The notes beneath the pieces are model-generated. The model did no database searches. It saw only the letters and a list, made by a program, of their open reading frames with translations, and was not told the DNA's origin. The translations under genes and the position numbers were made by a program. Below, piece after piece: positions 7,807-16,234 of a stretch of DNA of 64,000 nt. Position 1 is the first letter of the stretch. Each line of letters begins with the position of its first letter. Source of the stretch: Pectobacterium araliae (lineage in GTDB: Bacteria; Pseudomonadota; Gammaproteobacteria; Enterobacterales; Enterobacteriaceae); contig NZ_AP028908.1 of assembly GCF_037076465.1 (NCBI RefSeq), forward strand, positions 2,790,001 through 2,854,000, read 5' to 3'.

Positions 7807-7825
7807 ATCACATCCGACAACCACT
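7807..7825. repeat. 19-bp direct repeat, right copy
   Basis: This is an identical copy of the repeat at 6033-6051. It covers the stop codon and last five codons (SGCRM) of the minus-strand gene that ends at 7808. The two copies enclose the hcp cassette. Confidence 0.85.
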
Positions 7826-8218
7826 TCTCTTAACGCCCGTTGAGGCTCTTATCAGCTTGTTGGCGTCATACTTCTTTTTCTCATGCACGTAGATTCGTTC
7901 GGTTCTTCCACCGTTGTTGATGATGAAGCTGATGATGGAAAGAAAGACTTTATTCAGACGGGCTTTATCAATCAAATCATCACTGATTTTCTCAATATGG
8001 CAGTAGTAAGAGAGAAGCAGAAAGCTTAGCACCACTTCTCGGTTTGAAAACGTCAGATTTTCTATGTCCTGCTGGTATTTAATGTAAAATCCTGCACAAA
8101 AAAGATAAGACTGCTCGGTGATTTCTGCTTCTGAAAAGCCCGATTCATCGAGCTTATCAACAAACCTGTCCAGCAAAAGCAAATATCTTTCCATTAAACT
8201 CATGTTTATTTTTTTCAT
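7808..8218 (-). CDS. Hypothetical cytoplasmic protein
   Basis: This encodes 136 residues (MKKINMSLMERYLLLLDRF...) that I do not recognise. It is helical, with KLDESGFSEAEITEQSYLF and VVLSFLLLSYYCHIEKI, and ends KRSGCRM. I chose the ATG at 8218 because AAGGA lies 9 bases upstream; an in-frame ATG at 8236 would add six residues. Its last codons are part of the 19-bp repeat, so the present C-terminus could have been formed or restored by the insertion of the neighbouring cassette. It lies downstream of the recombinase operon on the same strand. Confidence 0.5.
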   Translation of the reverse strand: MKKINMSLMERYLLLLDRFVDKLDESGFSEAEITEQSYLFCAGFYIKYQQDIENLTFSNREVVLSFLLLSYYCHIEKISDDLIDKARLNKVFLSIISFIINNGGRTERIYVHEKKKYDANKLIRASTGVKRSGCRM

Positions 8219-8342
8219 AACTATGCATCCTTGCATTTAAATTATTATTAATTGTCATCCTGACAACGTATCAATATCACCATTAAATTAAAAATCAAGC
8301 AATTCGTAAAAATATATTTACGCTACCTGCTTTCGTTTATAG

Positions 8343-8732
8343 TCACTTTTTTTCAGGTAACGGTTCATTAAGCTGATGCGATTTCAGACCATATTTATTG
8401 GCGTTATACTGCCACAGGGAAAACTGCTCTTTATAACGGTTGTTTTGCTGCTCAAGCATTGCCATCTCGTTTTCAATATGTCGTATTCTCTGCGCCGCAA
8501 TTTTCAGGCTGGCGGGTTTCTTTGGTTCCACGCGGCTTGTCTGTATCATTTTCTTTTTCATTAAATAGGCAGTCACGATATCTTTATGCATATTCAATGA
8601 CTGACGACTGGGTTTCTTTCCGATAAATTTTTCAACTTCGATACAAAGCGCTTCCCATGTTAATTTTCCTTGCCAGCCCTGAAGCGTTTTTTTAATGACT
8701 GTGATATCTGATGATGTTAAATGTTTTGCCAT
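8343..8732 (-). CDS. gmtX: Gamma-mobile-trio-type protein GmtX
   Basis: This encodes 129 residues. GWQGKLTWEALCIEVEKF followed by KKPSRQSLNMHKDIVTAY matches the pattern I recall for GmtX. A coiled-coil C-terminal half (IRHIENEMAMLEQQNNRYKE) could mediate assembly with the recombinases. It resembles TnpC-like accessory proteins of recombinase-trio elements and probably binds DNA. AGGAGG lies 4 bases before the ATG. It is the last gene of the recombinase operon, 15 bp after gmtZ. Confidence 0.65.
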   Translation of the reverse strand: MAKHLTSSDITVIKKTLQGWQGKLTWEALCIEVEKFIGKKPSRQSLNMHKDIVTAYLMKKKMIQTSRVEPKKPASLKIAAQRIRHIENEMAMLEQQNNRYKEQFSLWQYNANKYGLKSHQLNEPLPEKK

Positions 8733-8747
8733 ACGGCCTCCTGATGA

Positions 8748-10448
8748 TTAATTTTTATAAGATATTTTCATTTTTTTGCTCTGCATTTTCTCTAAAACAG
8801 ATAATACGGCTTCGTGGTGAGCCACCCATTTATCCGCACCAAAATACTCGTCTTTCACTGCCTTTTTCGCCACCCGAAGGTGCTGACGGATTTTTTTGAC
8901 AGGCTCATGCCCGTTCATTCCACCTGCCCAGCCGTAATACAACGTGCTGGCTAATTTCTTGCAGGGGAGCATCAGGTAGTCATGAACACAATAACCGTAG
9001 GGCGTGACGTGAACCGCACCGTGATCCGGCTCTTCTGTGATAACCGGAATACTGACAGGCAGAGCGTAGCCATGAGCACCCAGCTTCAGCTCTTTGATTT
9101 TCTCGTGCATCTCTTCCTGAGAGACATGATTATAGGCACGGTTCTGCATGACACTGACTCTGCCTGACCATTTAGCGATCTCCATTTCTGAAAGTTCCCC
9201 CTGATGCGCCAGCGTGTTGAGAAAGTGCCTCGGCTGATGGGAGCGCAGAAATAAGGGGTTCCCCTCATCATCGGTATAACCATGACGTGCAAAGATATTC
9301 TTCACCGTGCCGGAAGGTCTCATCTTTGCAATATCAGAGGCAAAGAAATGATACGCTGGCCTGCAAATCTGAACGTCCCGCGTCTTCCTTTTCTCACAGC
9401 CCTGATATTTGTTCAGCAGACACAGCGCATTGCTATATCGCACAGACTTTTCTTTATCAAACCAGGGGAAATCCGCAGGCAGACACGGCATCACCTTCTC
9501 TTTTACAGAGCGTGCAGCAGTCTTAGGTTTTGCTGAACATGTTTGATTTTCTGCCCGTTTCGCTATTGAACGGGCGTTTTCCGACAGAAGACGTAACCGG
9601 CTGACCGCTTTTCTGGCAACCGGCACCATAACATCAGGCACCCACTTGATAGTGGCCCCATAGCCCTTGACGGCATGAAAGCGAAGCCCGTAACGCTCCA
9701 CGCCATTTTTATCTTTCCGGGTGATCTCACAGTCTGCCGGTAATGCCAGAATTTCTGAAATACGGTTTGGTGAGCACATCAGCAGGGCAAAGACCGAGGT
9801 GGTAAACAAATCCCGCTCACTGAGTTCATCATCCGGTCGTGAAAAAATTTCAGCGATGGCGAGTAAAGCCCGTTCGTCCGGTAATTTATGCTTTCTGTCC
9901 GGATCTTCTTTCTCAGGCAGGTAATGATTTTTGAAATCGGGTTTAGCCGGATTGCACCAGCGAAAAAAACCACAGCTAACGAAGCGGTGGGTCGTAAGAA
10001 ACTGCGCCAGTTTTTCAAGCTGTGTGCCACACTGGTATAACACATTATCTTTATAATACTGTCTGGCGGTCTGCATCGCTTCATCCAGCACCAGAACCGA
10101 CGTGTTATAGATATGGGCATTCCGGCAAACCTGCAACAGCGCTTTTTCCAGACACCTCAGTGCCATGAGTGCCGCACCGTGATGTTTGACCGGGCGTAAC
10201 GCCTGCTGGTAACGGATATAGCTTTTGGCAAAAGAAATGAAATCGCTGTCCATGGCACATTCATTGCTGACTGCGCCTCTCCCCGTCCCCAGCTTGCAAA
10301 ACGTTGCAATGCCTTTCCAGACAGGTGAATGCCAGTTTAAATCCGCACCAAATACGGTCAGCTTATCCCGGCAAAAAGCAATAAAATCACCGGTATTCTT
10401 TTCCGCACTCAACCCGGCCTGAGATTTGAATACGGTCACGTTACCCAT
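8748..10448 (-). CDS. gmtZ: Gamma-mobile-trio-type integrase GmtZ (tyrosine recombinase)
   Basis: This encodes 566 residues from MGNVTVFKSQAG. The C-terminal catalytic domain contains NRISEILALP (first Arg region), the box RSHQPRHFLNTLAHQG with the HxxR motif, and NRAYNHVSQEEM with the candidate nucleophilic tyrosine. The length is well above that of a simple phage integrase and fits large recombinases that work in sets. The start at 10448 overlaps the end of the upstream recombinase by 8 bp; a longer reading to 10523 would overlap it too far. In GMT islands this protein acts with GmtY and GmtX in mobilising the island. Confidence 0.7.
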   Translation of the reverse strand: MGNVTVFKSQAGLSAEKNTGDFIAFCRDKLTVFGADLNWHSPVWKGIATFCKLGTGRGAVSNECAMDSDFISFAKSYIRYQQALRPVKHHGAALMALRCLEKALLQVCRNAHIYNTSVLVLDEAMQTARQYYKDNVLYQCGTQLEKLAQFLTTHRFVSCGFFRWCNPAKPDFKNHYLPEKEDPDRKHKLPDERALLAIAEIFSRPDDELSERDLFTTSVFALLMCSPNRISEILALPADCEITRKDKNGVERYGLRFHAVKGYGATIKWVPDVMVPVARKAVSRLRLLSENARSIAKRAENQTCSAKPKTAARSVKEKVMPCLPADFPWFDKEKSVRYSNALCLLNKYQGCEKRKTRDVQICRPAYHFFASDIAKMRPSGTVKNIFARHGYTDDEGNPLFLRSHQPRHFLNTLAHQGELSEMEIAKWSGRVSVMQNRAYNHVSQEEMHEKIKELKLGAHGYALPVSIPVITEEPDHGAVHVTPYGYCVHDYLMLPCKKLASTLYYGWAGGMNGHEPVKKIRQHLRVAKKAVKDEYFGADKWVAHHEAVLSVLEKMQSKKMKISYKN

Positions 10449-11745
10449 GCGCCACCTCGTCATTATTCTGGTGAGTGAAAGGTCTGAAATAAAGGCACTG
10501 ATGGCACGGAATGGCTGTCGCACAGGATGAACAGCTTTTTACTTTCGGCTTTTCTTTCCCAAGAAAAACATCAGCAATAAAGGATAATTTGTCAGAAACA
10601 GCCTGGTTAATCCTGACGACACTATCCGGTAAATTTTCAACATAAATCCCGGCACAGGCCGTGGAAGAGTGATCTAACAACTCTGCAATGTATTGCACAT
10701 CATACCCGTCACGCGCCATCCTGGTGCCAAGGGTATAACGGAGTCGTCGGGGACTTATTTTCATGATTTCACCGGTTCTTTCAGAGATGACCTGCTCGGT
10801 ATTAACCACGTTGATCAGTGCATCATTAACCCCGTTTCGGGAAGCATGAAGTCTGTCCGACGCCAGTAACGCCGTCATATTCTGACCTTCGCTCAGACGA
10901 CATTGCGACTCACACAGAAAAACAGGCACATCCTCTTTTTCTGCCGGTTGAAGCGCCCTGCCGATAGCCTTCTCAATCCGGCTTACCGACGCCTCTGCCT
11001 GTTGCCTGACAATATCAAACAGATATTTATCAACGTTCAGGAGCCTGAAGGTCCTCCTGAATCCGCCCCCCTGTTTGATCCTGGGGAAGTTGATGAAATA
11101 GCCAGAATCACTATTATTCTCTTCTTTTATGTCCTGATATTTTAATGAGGTGATTTGCAAGGGTCGTCTTCCGGTCAGGCTGACCAGCAATGCCATTGCA
11201 GACTCAGACAGCGTGATCCTGCCGTTTTTCCTGGCATGGTGGATCGCTCTATTTAATCCCTTATGCTCCATATCCGTTAAGGGGCCCTTTTCAGGGCTTT
11301 CCTGTTTTACAACGTCTCCGGGCGCTTTAACCTTTATTCTCATGGCTCTCAACAGCGTAATGGCATTGTCATCGATACCCGCATAACCCAGGGAATGCCA
11401 CTTAATCAGAAAACATCTCAGCACCATCAAACTTGCCAGCGGTGTTGCAGGTGAAGCTCTATAATTCAGGATCGCTGACTCATCAATATAATCAGGGGAC
11501 ATCTCACGGATAAACCGCCTCATGCTGTTATTGATCTTCACCACATAACCCGCACTCCGTTTACAGGCAAAAAAAGCCAGTGTATTGAGATACCCCTCAT
11601 GCAATGACGGGGTTAATGTTTGCAATACAGAATAAACATTGACCGTATTATCCTTATCCAGATGCCACCGTGTATCGGAGAGAGAAAATGAATAACCTGA
11701 ACGAGTTGCCATTAAACAGGGTTTGTTTTCTTTCACTTTATTCAT
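10441..11745 (-). CDS. gmtY: Gamma-mobile-trio-type recombinase GmtY (tyrosine recombinase)
   Basis: This encodes 434 residues. Catalytic-domain motifs are SLTGRRPLQITSLKYQDI (first Arg), RRLRYTLGTRMARDG (HxxR box with Tyr in place of His), LLDHSSTACAGIYVE (His and the nucleophilic Tyr), and a C-terminal cysteine cluster KSCSSCATAIPCHQC that may bind zinc. The ATG overlaps the stop of the preceding, now broken, recombinase (ATGA), and its own 3' end overlaps gmtZ. All four genes were evidently one translationally coupled operon. Confidence 0.7.
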   Translation of the reverse strand: MNKVKENKPCLMATRSGYSFSLSDTRWHLDKDNTVNVYSVLQTLTPSLHEGYLNTLAFFACKRSAGYVVKINNSMRRFIREMSPDYIDESAILNYRASPATPLASLMVLRCFLIKWHSLGYAGIDDNAITLLRAMRIKVKAPGDVVKQESPEKGPLTDMEHKGLNRAIHHARKNGRITLSESAMALLVSLTGRRPLQITSLKYQDIKEENNSDSGYFINFPRIKQGGGFRRTFRLLNVDKYLFDIVRQQAEASVSRIEKAIGRALQPAEKEDVPVFLCESQCRLSEGQNMTALLASDRLHASRNGVNDALINVVNTEQVISERTGEIMKISPRRLRYTLGTRMARDGYDVQYIAELLDHSSTACAGIYVENLPDSVVRINQAVSDKLSFIADVFLGKEKPKVKSCSSCATAIPCHQCLYFRPFTHQNNDEVAHG

Positions 11746-12067
11746 AACATCTCCCTGATGATTTCTTGCTGAACAGCCAGTGAGGTTTCATTTGCCTTTT
11801 TAGTAAGATGTCTTTTGTTGTAGATCATCGCCATCTCAGAGCCCGGCACCCAGCCCATACAATACACTCTGCATTGCCCTTCTCTCACCTCAGAAAGACC
11901 ATGGGCGTCTGACATGGAAGAAAAGTGATCATTCCATGTGTGTCTCAGTTGATGCCCGGTTACCCCGTACAACTCCGGTGAGCACTGGCTAATCGTATGG
12001 ATGATTTTCCGGTAAGCCGACATCGACAGGGGATTTCCCTCTGTATCCCCTTTCTTGTAGGTAATAA

Positions 12068-12087
12068 AAAGAAAATCATTTTTCTTT
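12068..12087. repeat. 20-bp target duplication, left copy
   Basis: AAAGAAAATCATTTTTCTTT abuts the left IS end. It is itself a palindrome: 8-bp arms AAAGAAAA/TTTTCTTT around TCAT. Confidence 0.9.
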
Positions 12088-12165
12088 CAGATTGATGACA
12101 AAGTCCTGGCCGTGAAGCCAGGATTTTGATCTAATAAGGTTAGTGCAAAAAACGGACTGACCGCC

Positions 12166-13638
12166 ATGCTCAGAGAACCCTCCCCGCAGCAGTACCAGTT
12201 TGAAACCATCACCCTCGACGAACTTGTCCCAGAAGACCATCTGGTCCGTAAAATCGATGCTGCCATCAATTTTGAATTTATCCGCGATGCCGTTTCCCAC
12301 CTCTATTGCCCCGATAACGGCAGGCCTGCTATCGACCCCGTTCGCCTGATTAAAATGATGCGGTTGGGCTACCTCTTCGGTGTCCCCTCTGAACGCCGTC
12401 TGGTCAAGGAAATCCAGGTCAATGTCGCTTACCGCTGGTTCCTGCGCATGGGCTTGACCGAGAAGGTCCCGGACGCCTCTACCCTTAGCCAGAACCGTAT
12501 CCGTCGATTTAACGGCAGCGATGTCTTCCAGCAGATTTTTGACCATATCGTGTTACAGGCCCTGAGTCAGGGTATGGCAAACGGTCGTGTGCTCTACACC
12601 GACAGCACCCACCTGAAAGCCGATGCCAACCCGCGCAAAGCCGTGAATGAACTGCGCCCTGAAGGGGTCAGTGAATACTTCACGCAACTGAATGACGCGG
12701 TGGAGGCCGACAGGAAACAACGCGAAAAAAAGCCGCTGCCCGCCGCAAGAAAAGCAACCCAAAACGACGCCGTTAAAAACACCAAAGTGAGCACCACCGA
12801 CCCGGAAAGCGGCTTTATGCACCGGGACAACAAGCCGAAAGGCTTCTTCTATCTGGACCACCGCACAGTAGACGGAAAGCATGGCATCATCATGGATACC
12901 CATGTGACACCAGGCAATGTGCACGACAGCCAGCCCTTTATCGGGCGACTCGAGCGGCAGGTAGAACGCTTCGGTCTGGAGCCGGTGGCGGTGGGCGTGG
13001 ACGCGGGTTACTTCACGGCGGCGGTGTGCCAGCTCACTCAGGAGATGGGTATCGCGTTGGTTCCGGGCTATCGCCGGCCACACAAGGGTCAGAACGCGTT
13101 CCAGAAGAAGCACTTCAGGTACGATGAGGAGCGCGATGTGTATGTGTGCCCGGCAGAGGAGTTACTGAACTACAGCACGACAGACCGTAACGGCTATCAA
13201 CATTACCGTTCAGACCCGACAGTGTGCCAACGGTGTGAGCAGAGACAGCAGTGTACGCAGAACAGCAAAGCGCAGAAAACGCTAACCCGGCACGTCTGGG
13301 AAGCATCGAAAGAGGAAGCCAACAGGTTACGGCTGACGAAATGGGGCAAAAAGATATACGCCCGGCGTAAAGAAACGGTGGAGAGAAGCTTCGCGGATGC
13401 GAAACAGCACCATGGTCATCGATATGCCCGGTTCCGTGGACTGTCGAAAGTACAGATGCAGTGCCTGCTTGCGGCCACAGCGCAAAATATGAAGAAGATG
13501 GCGCTGCTGGCGCTTCTTTATTGTCTTTATGTGTGGCTGAAAAGGTCTTGTGAAGGTCAATACGCCGCCTTGGGCAAGCAGAAAGCTCAAATGACGAGGT
13601 TGTGGAAAAATATCGCGATCGCGACCTGCGGTCGCTAA
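12166..13638 (+). CDS. IS1182-family DDE transposase
   Basis: This encodes 490 residues. An N-terminal DUF772-type domain (VRLIKMMRLGYLFGVPSERR, about 59-78) is followed by the DDE catalytic residues at about D146 (LYTDSTHLKAD), D279 (VGVDAGYF) and E406 (RKETVERSFADAK). A cysteine-rich insert at 354-363 (CQRCEQRQQC) is typical of this group. It is full length with no internal stop. It mobilises the surrounding IS and has no link to the recombinase operon it interrupts. Confidence 0.93.
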   Translation: MLREPSPQQYQFETITLDELVPEDHLVRKIDAAINFEFIRDAVSHLYCPDNGRPAIDPVRLIKMMRLGYLFGVPSERRLVKEIQVNVAYRWFLRMGLTEKVPDASTLSQNRIRRFNGSDVFQQIFDHIVLQALSQGMANGRVLYTDSTHLKADANPRKAVNELRPEGVSEYFTQLNDAVEADRKQREKKPLPAARKATQNDAVKNTKVSTTDPESGFMHRDNKPKGFFYLDHRTVDGKHGIIMDTHVTPGNVHDSQPFIGRLERQVERFGLEPVAVGVDAGYFTAAVCQLTQEMGIALVPGYRRPHKGQNAFQKKHFRYDEERDVYVCPAEELLNYSTTDRNGYQHYRSDPTVCQRCEQRQQCTQNSKAQKTLTRHVWEASKEEANRLRLTKWGKKIYARRKETVERSFADAKQHHGHRYARFRGLSKVQMQCLLAATAQNMKKMALLALLYCLYVWLKRSCEGQYAALGKQKAQMTRLWKNIAIATCGR

Positions 13639-13646
13639 AAAAGAAG

Positions 13647-13670
13647 AACCCCACCTGAAAAAGTGGGGTT
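13647..13670 (+). terminator. Terminator at the right end of the IS
   Basis: AACCCCAC/GTGGGGTT forms an 8-bp GC-rich stem 9 bp after the transposase stop codon. It would also block read-through between the IS and the interrupted gene. Confidence 0.7.
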
Positions 13671-13683
13671 AGTCAGCAGTCTG

Positions 13684-13703
13684 AAAGAAAATCATTTTTC
13701 TTT
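13684..13703. repeat. 20-bp target duplication, right copy
   Basis: This is identical to 12068-12087 and abuts the right IS end. Confidence 0.9.
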
Positions 13704-14547
13704 GCATTTCTTATTTTTAGCCTGTCTTGCTGGATGTAATTATATAATTCAGACATGACCGCTTCCTCAGAGAGGAGCACCCTTCCCCGCGTTTTGACAA
13801 GCGGCTGCTTAACCCTTGGATCTGATTTGTCATTGGCGCGGCGCTGGATAGTAATAGAGGAACAGGCAAAATCAATATCACTGATCCGGAGATTTAAAAG
13901 CTCACCGGCTCTGACCCCGTAACTGAACAGTAATAAAATGATGAGCCTGTTCCGTGTCTGAACCGCAGGAGAAAACGGATTTAATGCAGACCCGACGCTG
14001 ACTACATTAAACAGAATATCTTGCTGCGCCTTCGTTAAGGACTTTTCAGGGATATAGTCACGATATCCGTCAGAATCAGGTCTTTTATTTTTCAGTTCAG
14101 CCACCATCCTTGTGATCCTGGCGTCAAGATTTACGTCTACCGAATGCGGTAAGTGATGATGGTATAGCCAGTCAAGGTAATGGCAAATAAACGTCAGTCT
14201 GAAATACTTTGTCGGCGCTTTCACACTTCTGCTACCGGACGTTTTTTCCTATTTTTGAAGTTTTCCGAAGCGAAATCAGCCAGCGCATCAATTTCATAAG
14301 AACTTAAAAATTCCATTCGGGTGATCCGATCCACGATGTCTATTTTTCTCATATGAAAAAATCGATAAAGTAATACCAGACTTCCGGCAACCACCTCCAT
14401 TGTATTAATCGACACCGATTTGCTCCTGACGTTTGTCATTATATAAAGATTAGGATCAAAAAGCGGCTCTCCTGTCAGACTGTTAATAACATGGCAATAT
14501 CGCTCACCATTATCAAACATAAATGTATTCGTTCTAATATGATCCAT

Positions 14548-14846
14548 AATCTCTCCTTAAAATATTTTACAAAAGCACTCTAGGTGCAATATATTATTAA
14601 ATTACAAATAATAAATTTACAAAAAAATCTTAAGAAAATGACAAGAAATAATAATTAAACTTATTCTTAATCAATAGGATAATAACGATATTTTTTACAT
14701 TTAATATCTATGGTGTACTTAATTGATTTTAAGTACACCTGAGACTTAATAACGCCCAGCGAAACCTTTAAACAAAAGCCCTCATTAAAATCTGTCAAAT
14801 ATTCTGTAAAATATATAGCCTTTATTGATTGAAATTCTTTACACTT
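14548..14846. other. AT-rich upstream region of the recombinase operon with a perfect hairpin
   Basis: No gene is seen. A perfect 11-bp inverted repeat (GGTGTACTTAA/TTAAGTACACC, 6-base loop) lies at 14712-14739, about 165 bp upstream of the first recombinase codon. It could be a recombinase or regulator binding site, or a terminator. Nearby AT-rich sequence would suit a promoter reading leftwards. Confidence 0.45.
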
Positions 14847-15043
14847 TTAAAATACATTTATTTTTTCAATTGCGGTCAATATCCATTCATCAATTTCATT
14901 TTCAACAAATGCGACAGCACGGATACCAATTTTCACAGGTTGGGGAAACGCTCTTCACTAATAAGGCGATAGATCCAGGCTTTTCCAAAGCCGGTTTTTC
15001 TCATTACTTCGGGGAAACGAATAAGGCGATTCTGGGTATTCAT
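14847..15043 (-). pseudogene. AlpA-family phage/island regulator, frameshifted
   Basis: From the ATG at 15043 the frame reads MNTQNRLIRFPEVMRKTGFG, then KAWIYRLISEERFPN, and stops early. One base later in frame it continues PVKIGIRAVAFVENEIDEWI to a stop at 14847. The joined 65-residue product is a typical AlpA winged-helix DNA-binding protein, which activates integrase or excision genes on islands. One missing base at about 14938-14941 explains the break. GAGGAGAG lies well placed before the ATG. It sits upstream of the recombinase operon on the same strand, the expected place for its regulator. Confidence 0.8.
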
Positions 15044-15287
15044 AGTCTCTCCTCGCTTTTTAGAAGAGACTATATGAAAAGTTCAGGGAAACAAGCGAAT
15101 TTCAGCGCATCCAGAATTCGCGTGTTTTTAGTCCTTGTCTGCGAGCGTTATAACATCAGAAACCCGCATTTCTTTCAAATGGTTGTTCTTGTTAAGAAAA
15201 TGAAGAAACTGAAGGATGAATGGCTTGACAGATGTTAATAAACATATTAATTAATGGTTATTGTTTTTAATAAAAAAGTGGGTAATT

Positions 15288-15452
15288 ATGATTTTAATGG
15301 GGATATTTTTTGTTACAATAACAATTTGCCTGGTTATAATAACAATTTGCTCAGTTATTATAACCAGAATAATATCTGGAGGCTCTAAAGATAAAGACAT
15401 CAAGATAAGACGTTCATCCTATCTTGATAATCAATCATCAGGAATTCTTTAA
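15288..15452 (+). CDS. Possible small membrane peptide
   Basis: This encodes 54 residues from MILMGIFFVTITICL. One long hydrophobic stretch contains the repeated units TITICLVI and TICSVIIT, followed by a charged tail. The DNA repeats AATAACAATTTGC twice. GGG precedes the ATG weakly. Its 3' end overlaps the convergent gene by 15 bp. It may be a real small membrane protein or chance. Confidence 0.3.
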   Translation: MILMGIFFVTITICLVIITICSVIITRIISGGSKDKDIKIRRSSYLDNQSSGIL

Positions 15453-15773
15453 TTTCCCGACAACAATTGCGCCACGGGTAACAGAAAAACCTGTATCTCC
15501 GAGATATTTTTCAGCGCCATTACTAAGAACTGCATGATTTTGTTTTGATGCACCGAGATTCAGAGGCAGAATGTTTACGACCTCATACCCATCTTTATCG
15601 AGTTCGTTATAAATATCTTCAAGATTTTTGATAAATTGCTCATAATCTGCGAGTCTTGGGTTTGGTACTTCAACAACTGTTGTTTTTTTCCACGATAAAT
15701 GTCCTTTTGTAACTAGCTCTTTATATTTACCAATACCAGCGTCAAAGTATCGAACAACAAATTTTTTTGTCAT
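15438..15773 (-). CDS. Hypothetical protein
   Basis: This encodes 111 residues that I do not recognise. It begins MTKKFVVRYFDAGIGKYKEL, has a central helix rich in acidic residues (YEQFIKNLEDIYNELDKDGY), and ends FSVTRGAIVVGKLKNS. It resembles small DUF4177-like cytoplasmic proteins with the pattern helix, then YEVVNILPL. AAAGGAAT lies before the ATG. Confidence 0.5.
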   Translation of the reverse strand: MTKKFVVRYFDAGIGKYKELVTKGHLSWKKTTVVEVPNPRLADYEQFIKNLEDIYNELDKDGYEVVNILPLNLGASKQNHAVLSNGAEKYLGDTGFSVTRGAIVVGKLKNS

Positions 15774-15814
15774 TTAAAATTCCTTTTTATCACATTAGAC
15801 TGTCGACATAATTT

Positions 15815-15909
15815 TTATACTCTAAATAATTCAAGCTTCAGGAAGGAGGCAAGATTCAGGTGACTGAATGCCGCCACCATGAATGCTACTTGAAGTATGG
15901 CGAGTATAA
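15815..15909. repeat. Short interspersed repeat (MITE/REP-like)
   Basis: This 95-bp element begins TTATACTCTAAATAATTCAA and ends with its imperfect inverse (ACTTGAAGTATGGCGAGTATA without the first base). Its interior runs GGAAGGAGGCAAG...GTGACTGAATGCC. I recall this family (TAAATAATTCGAGTTGCAGG type) from Pectobacterium, Serratia and Photorhabdus chromosomes. No coding potential. Confidence 0.65.
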
Positions 15910-16061
15910 TAATTTTTTGATTTCTTTAATGTCTTTGTCCGACAAGTTTTTCATATTATCATCCACTATCAATTGTCCTTTCCTTAAAAAGGGATAGTTG
16001 ATTTAAACTGGGTGACCACTTTTAACAAGATGAAAATTAAACAAAATTATTTTCAGGGTTA

Positions 16062-16138
16062 CTTCAAGTTGTAGGATAGGATCTCATCCATAAGACACTA
16101 CTACCGTAACATTGGATTTAGTTACCTACAACTTGAAG
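16062..16138. repeat. Perfect 14-bp inverted repeat, 49 bp apart
   Basis: CTTCAAGTTGTAGG at 16062-16075 is matched by CCTACAACTTGAAG at 16125-16138. The arms share the CTTCAAGT word with the short repeat just to the left, so this may be a second, shorter non-coding element. Alternatively it may be a terminator for the toxin gene that ends at 16235. Confidence 0.7.
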
Positions 16139-16234
16139 CATTTAGATATAGTTAGTTATTTTTACTGGCGACTGAACCACGTAATTACATAATACCATTT
16201 TTACCGTGAAACAGTCTTATTTCCAGTCAACGTA

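Larger units (their letters stand above)
12088..13683 (+). mobile_element. IS1182-family insertion sequence (about 1596 bp)
   Basis: The left end begins CAGATTGATGAC and the right end is its imperfect inverted repeat (reverse complement CAGACTGCTGAC). It carries a single transposase gene and a terminator just inside the right end. The 20-bp flanking duplication matches a palindrome in the interrupted recombinase gene. The transposase reads opposite to the host gene. The element looks intact and recent. Confidence 0.9.
11742..14547 (-). pseudogene. Fourth tyrosine recombinase, frameshifted and split by an IS
   Basis: Three pieces read in order: codons from 14547 to 14221, then the other frame to the IS at 13684, then 12087 to 11742 beyond the IS. 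Joined, they give a tyrosine recombinase of about 400 residues with SYGVRAGELLNLRISDIDF (first Arg), GHQLRHTWNDHFSS (HxxR) and a C-terminal AMIYNKRH tyrosine. The frame changes within or near the A6 run at about 14240-14245; past it the second frame reads GSRSVKAPTKYF, which looks like the lost junction. Removing the IS and one repeat copy restores KKNDFLFITYKKG across the site. Both lesions would abolish function. Confidence 0.8.

Noticed and set aside
14825..15238. Plus-strand open frame of 137 codons
   Set aside because: It is antisense to the AlpA pseudogene, which explains its first half.
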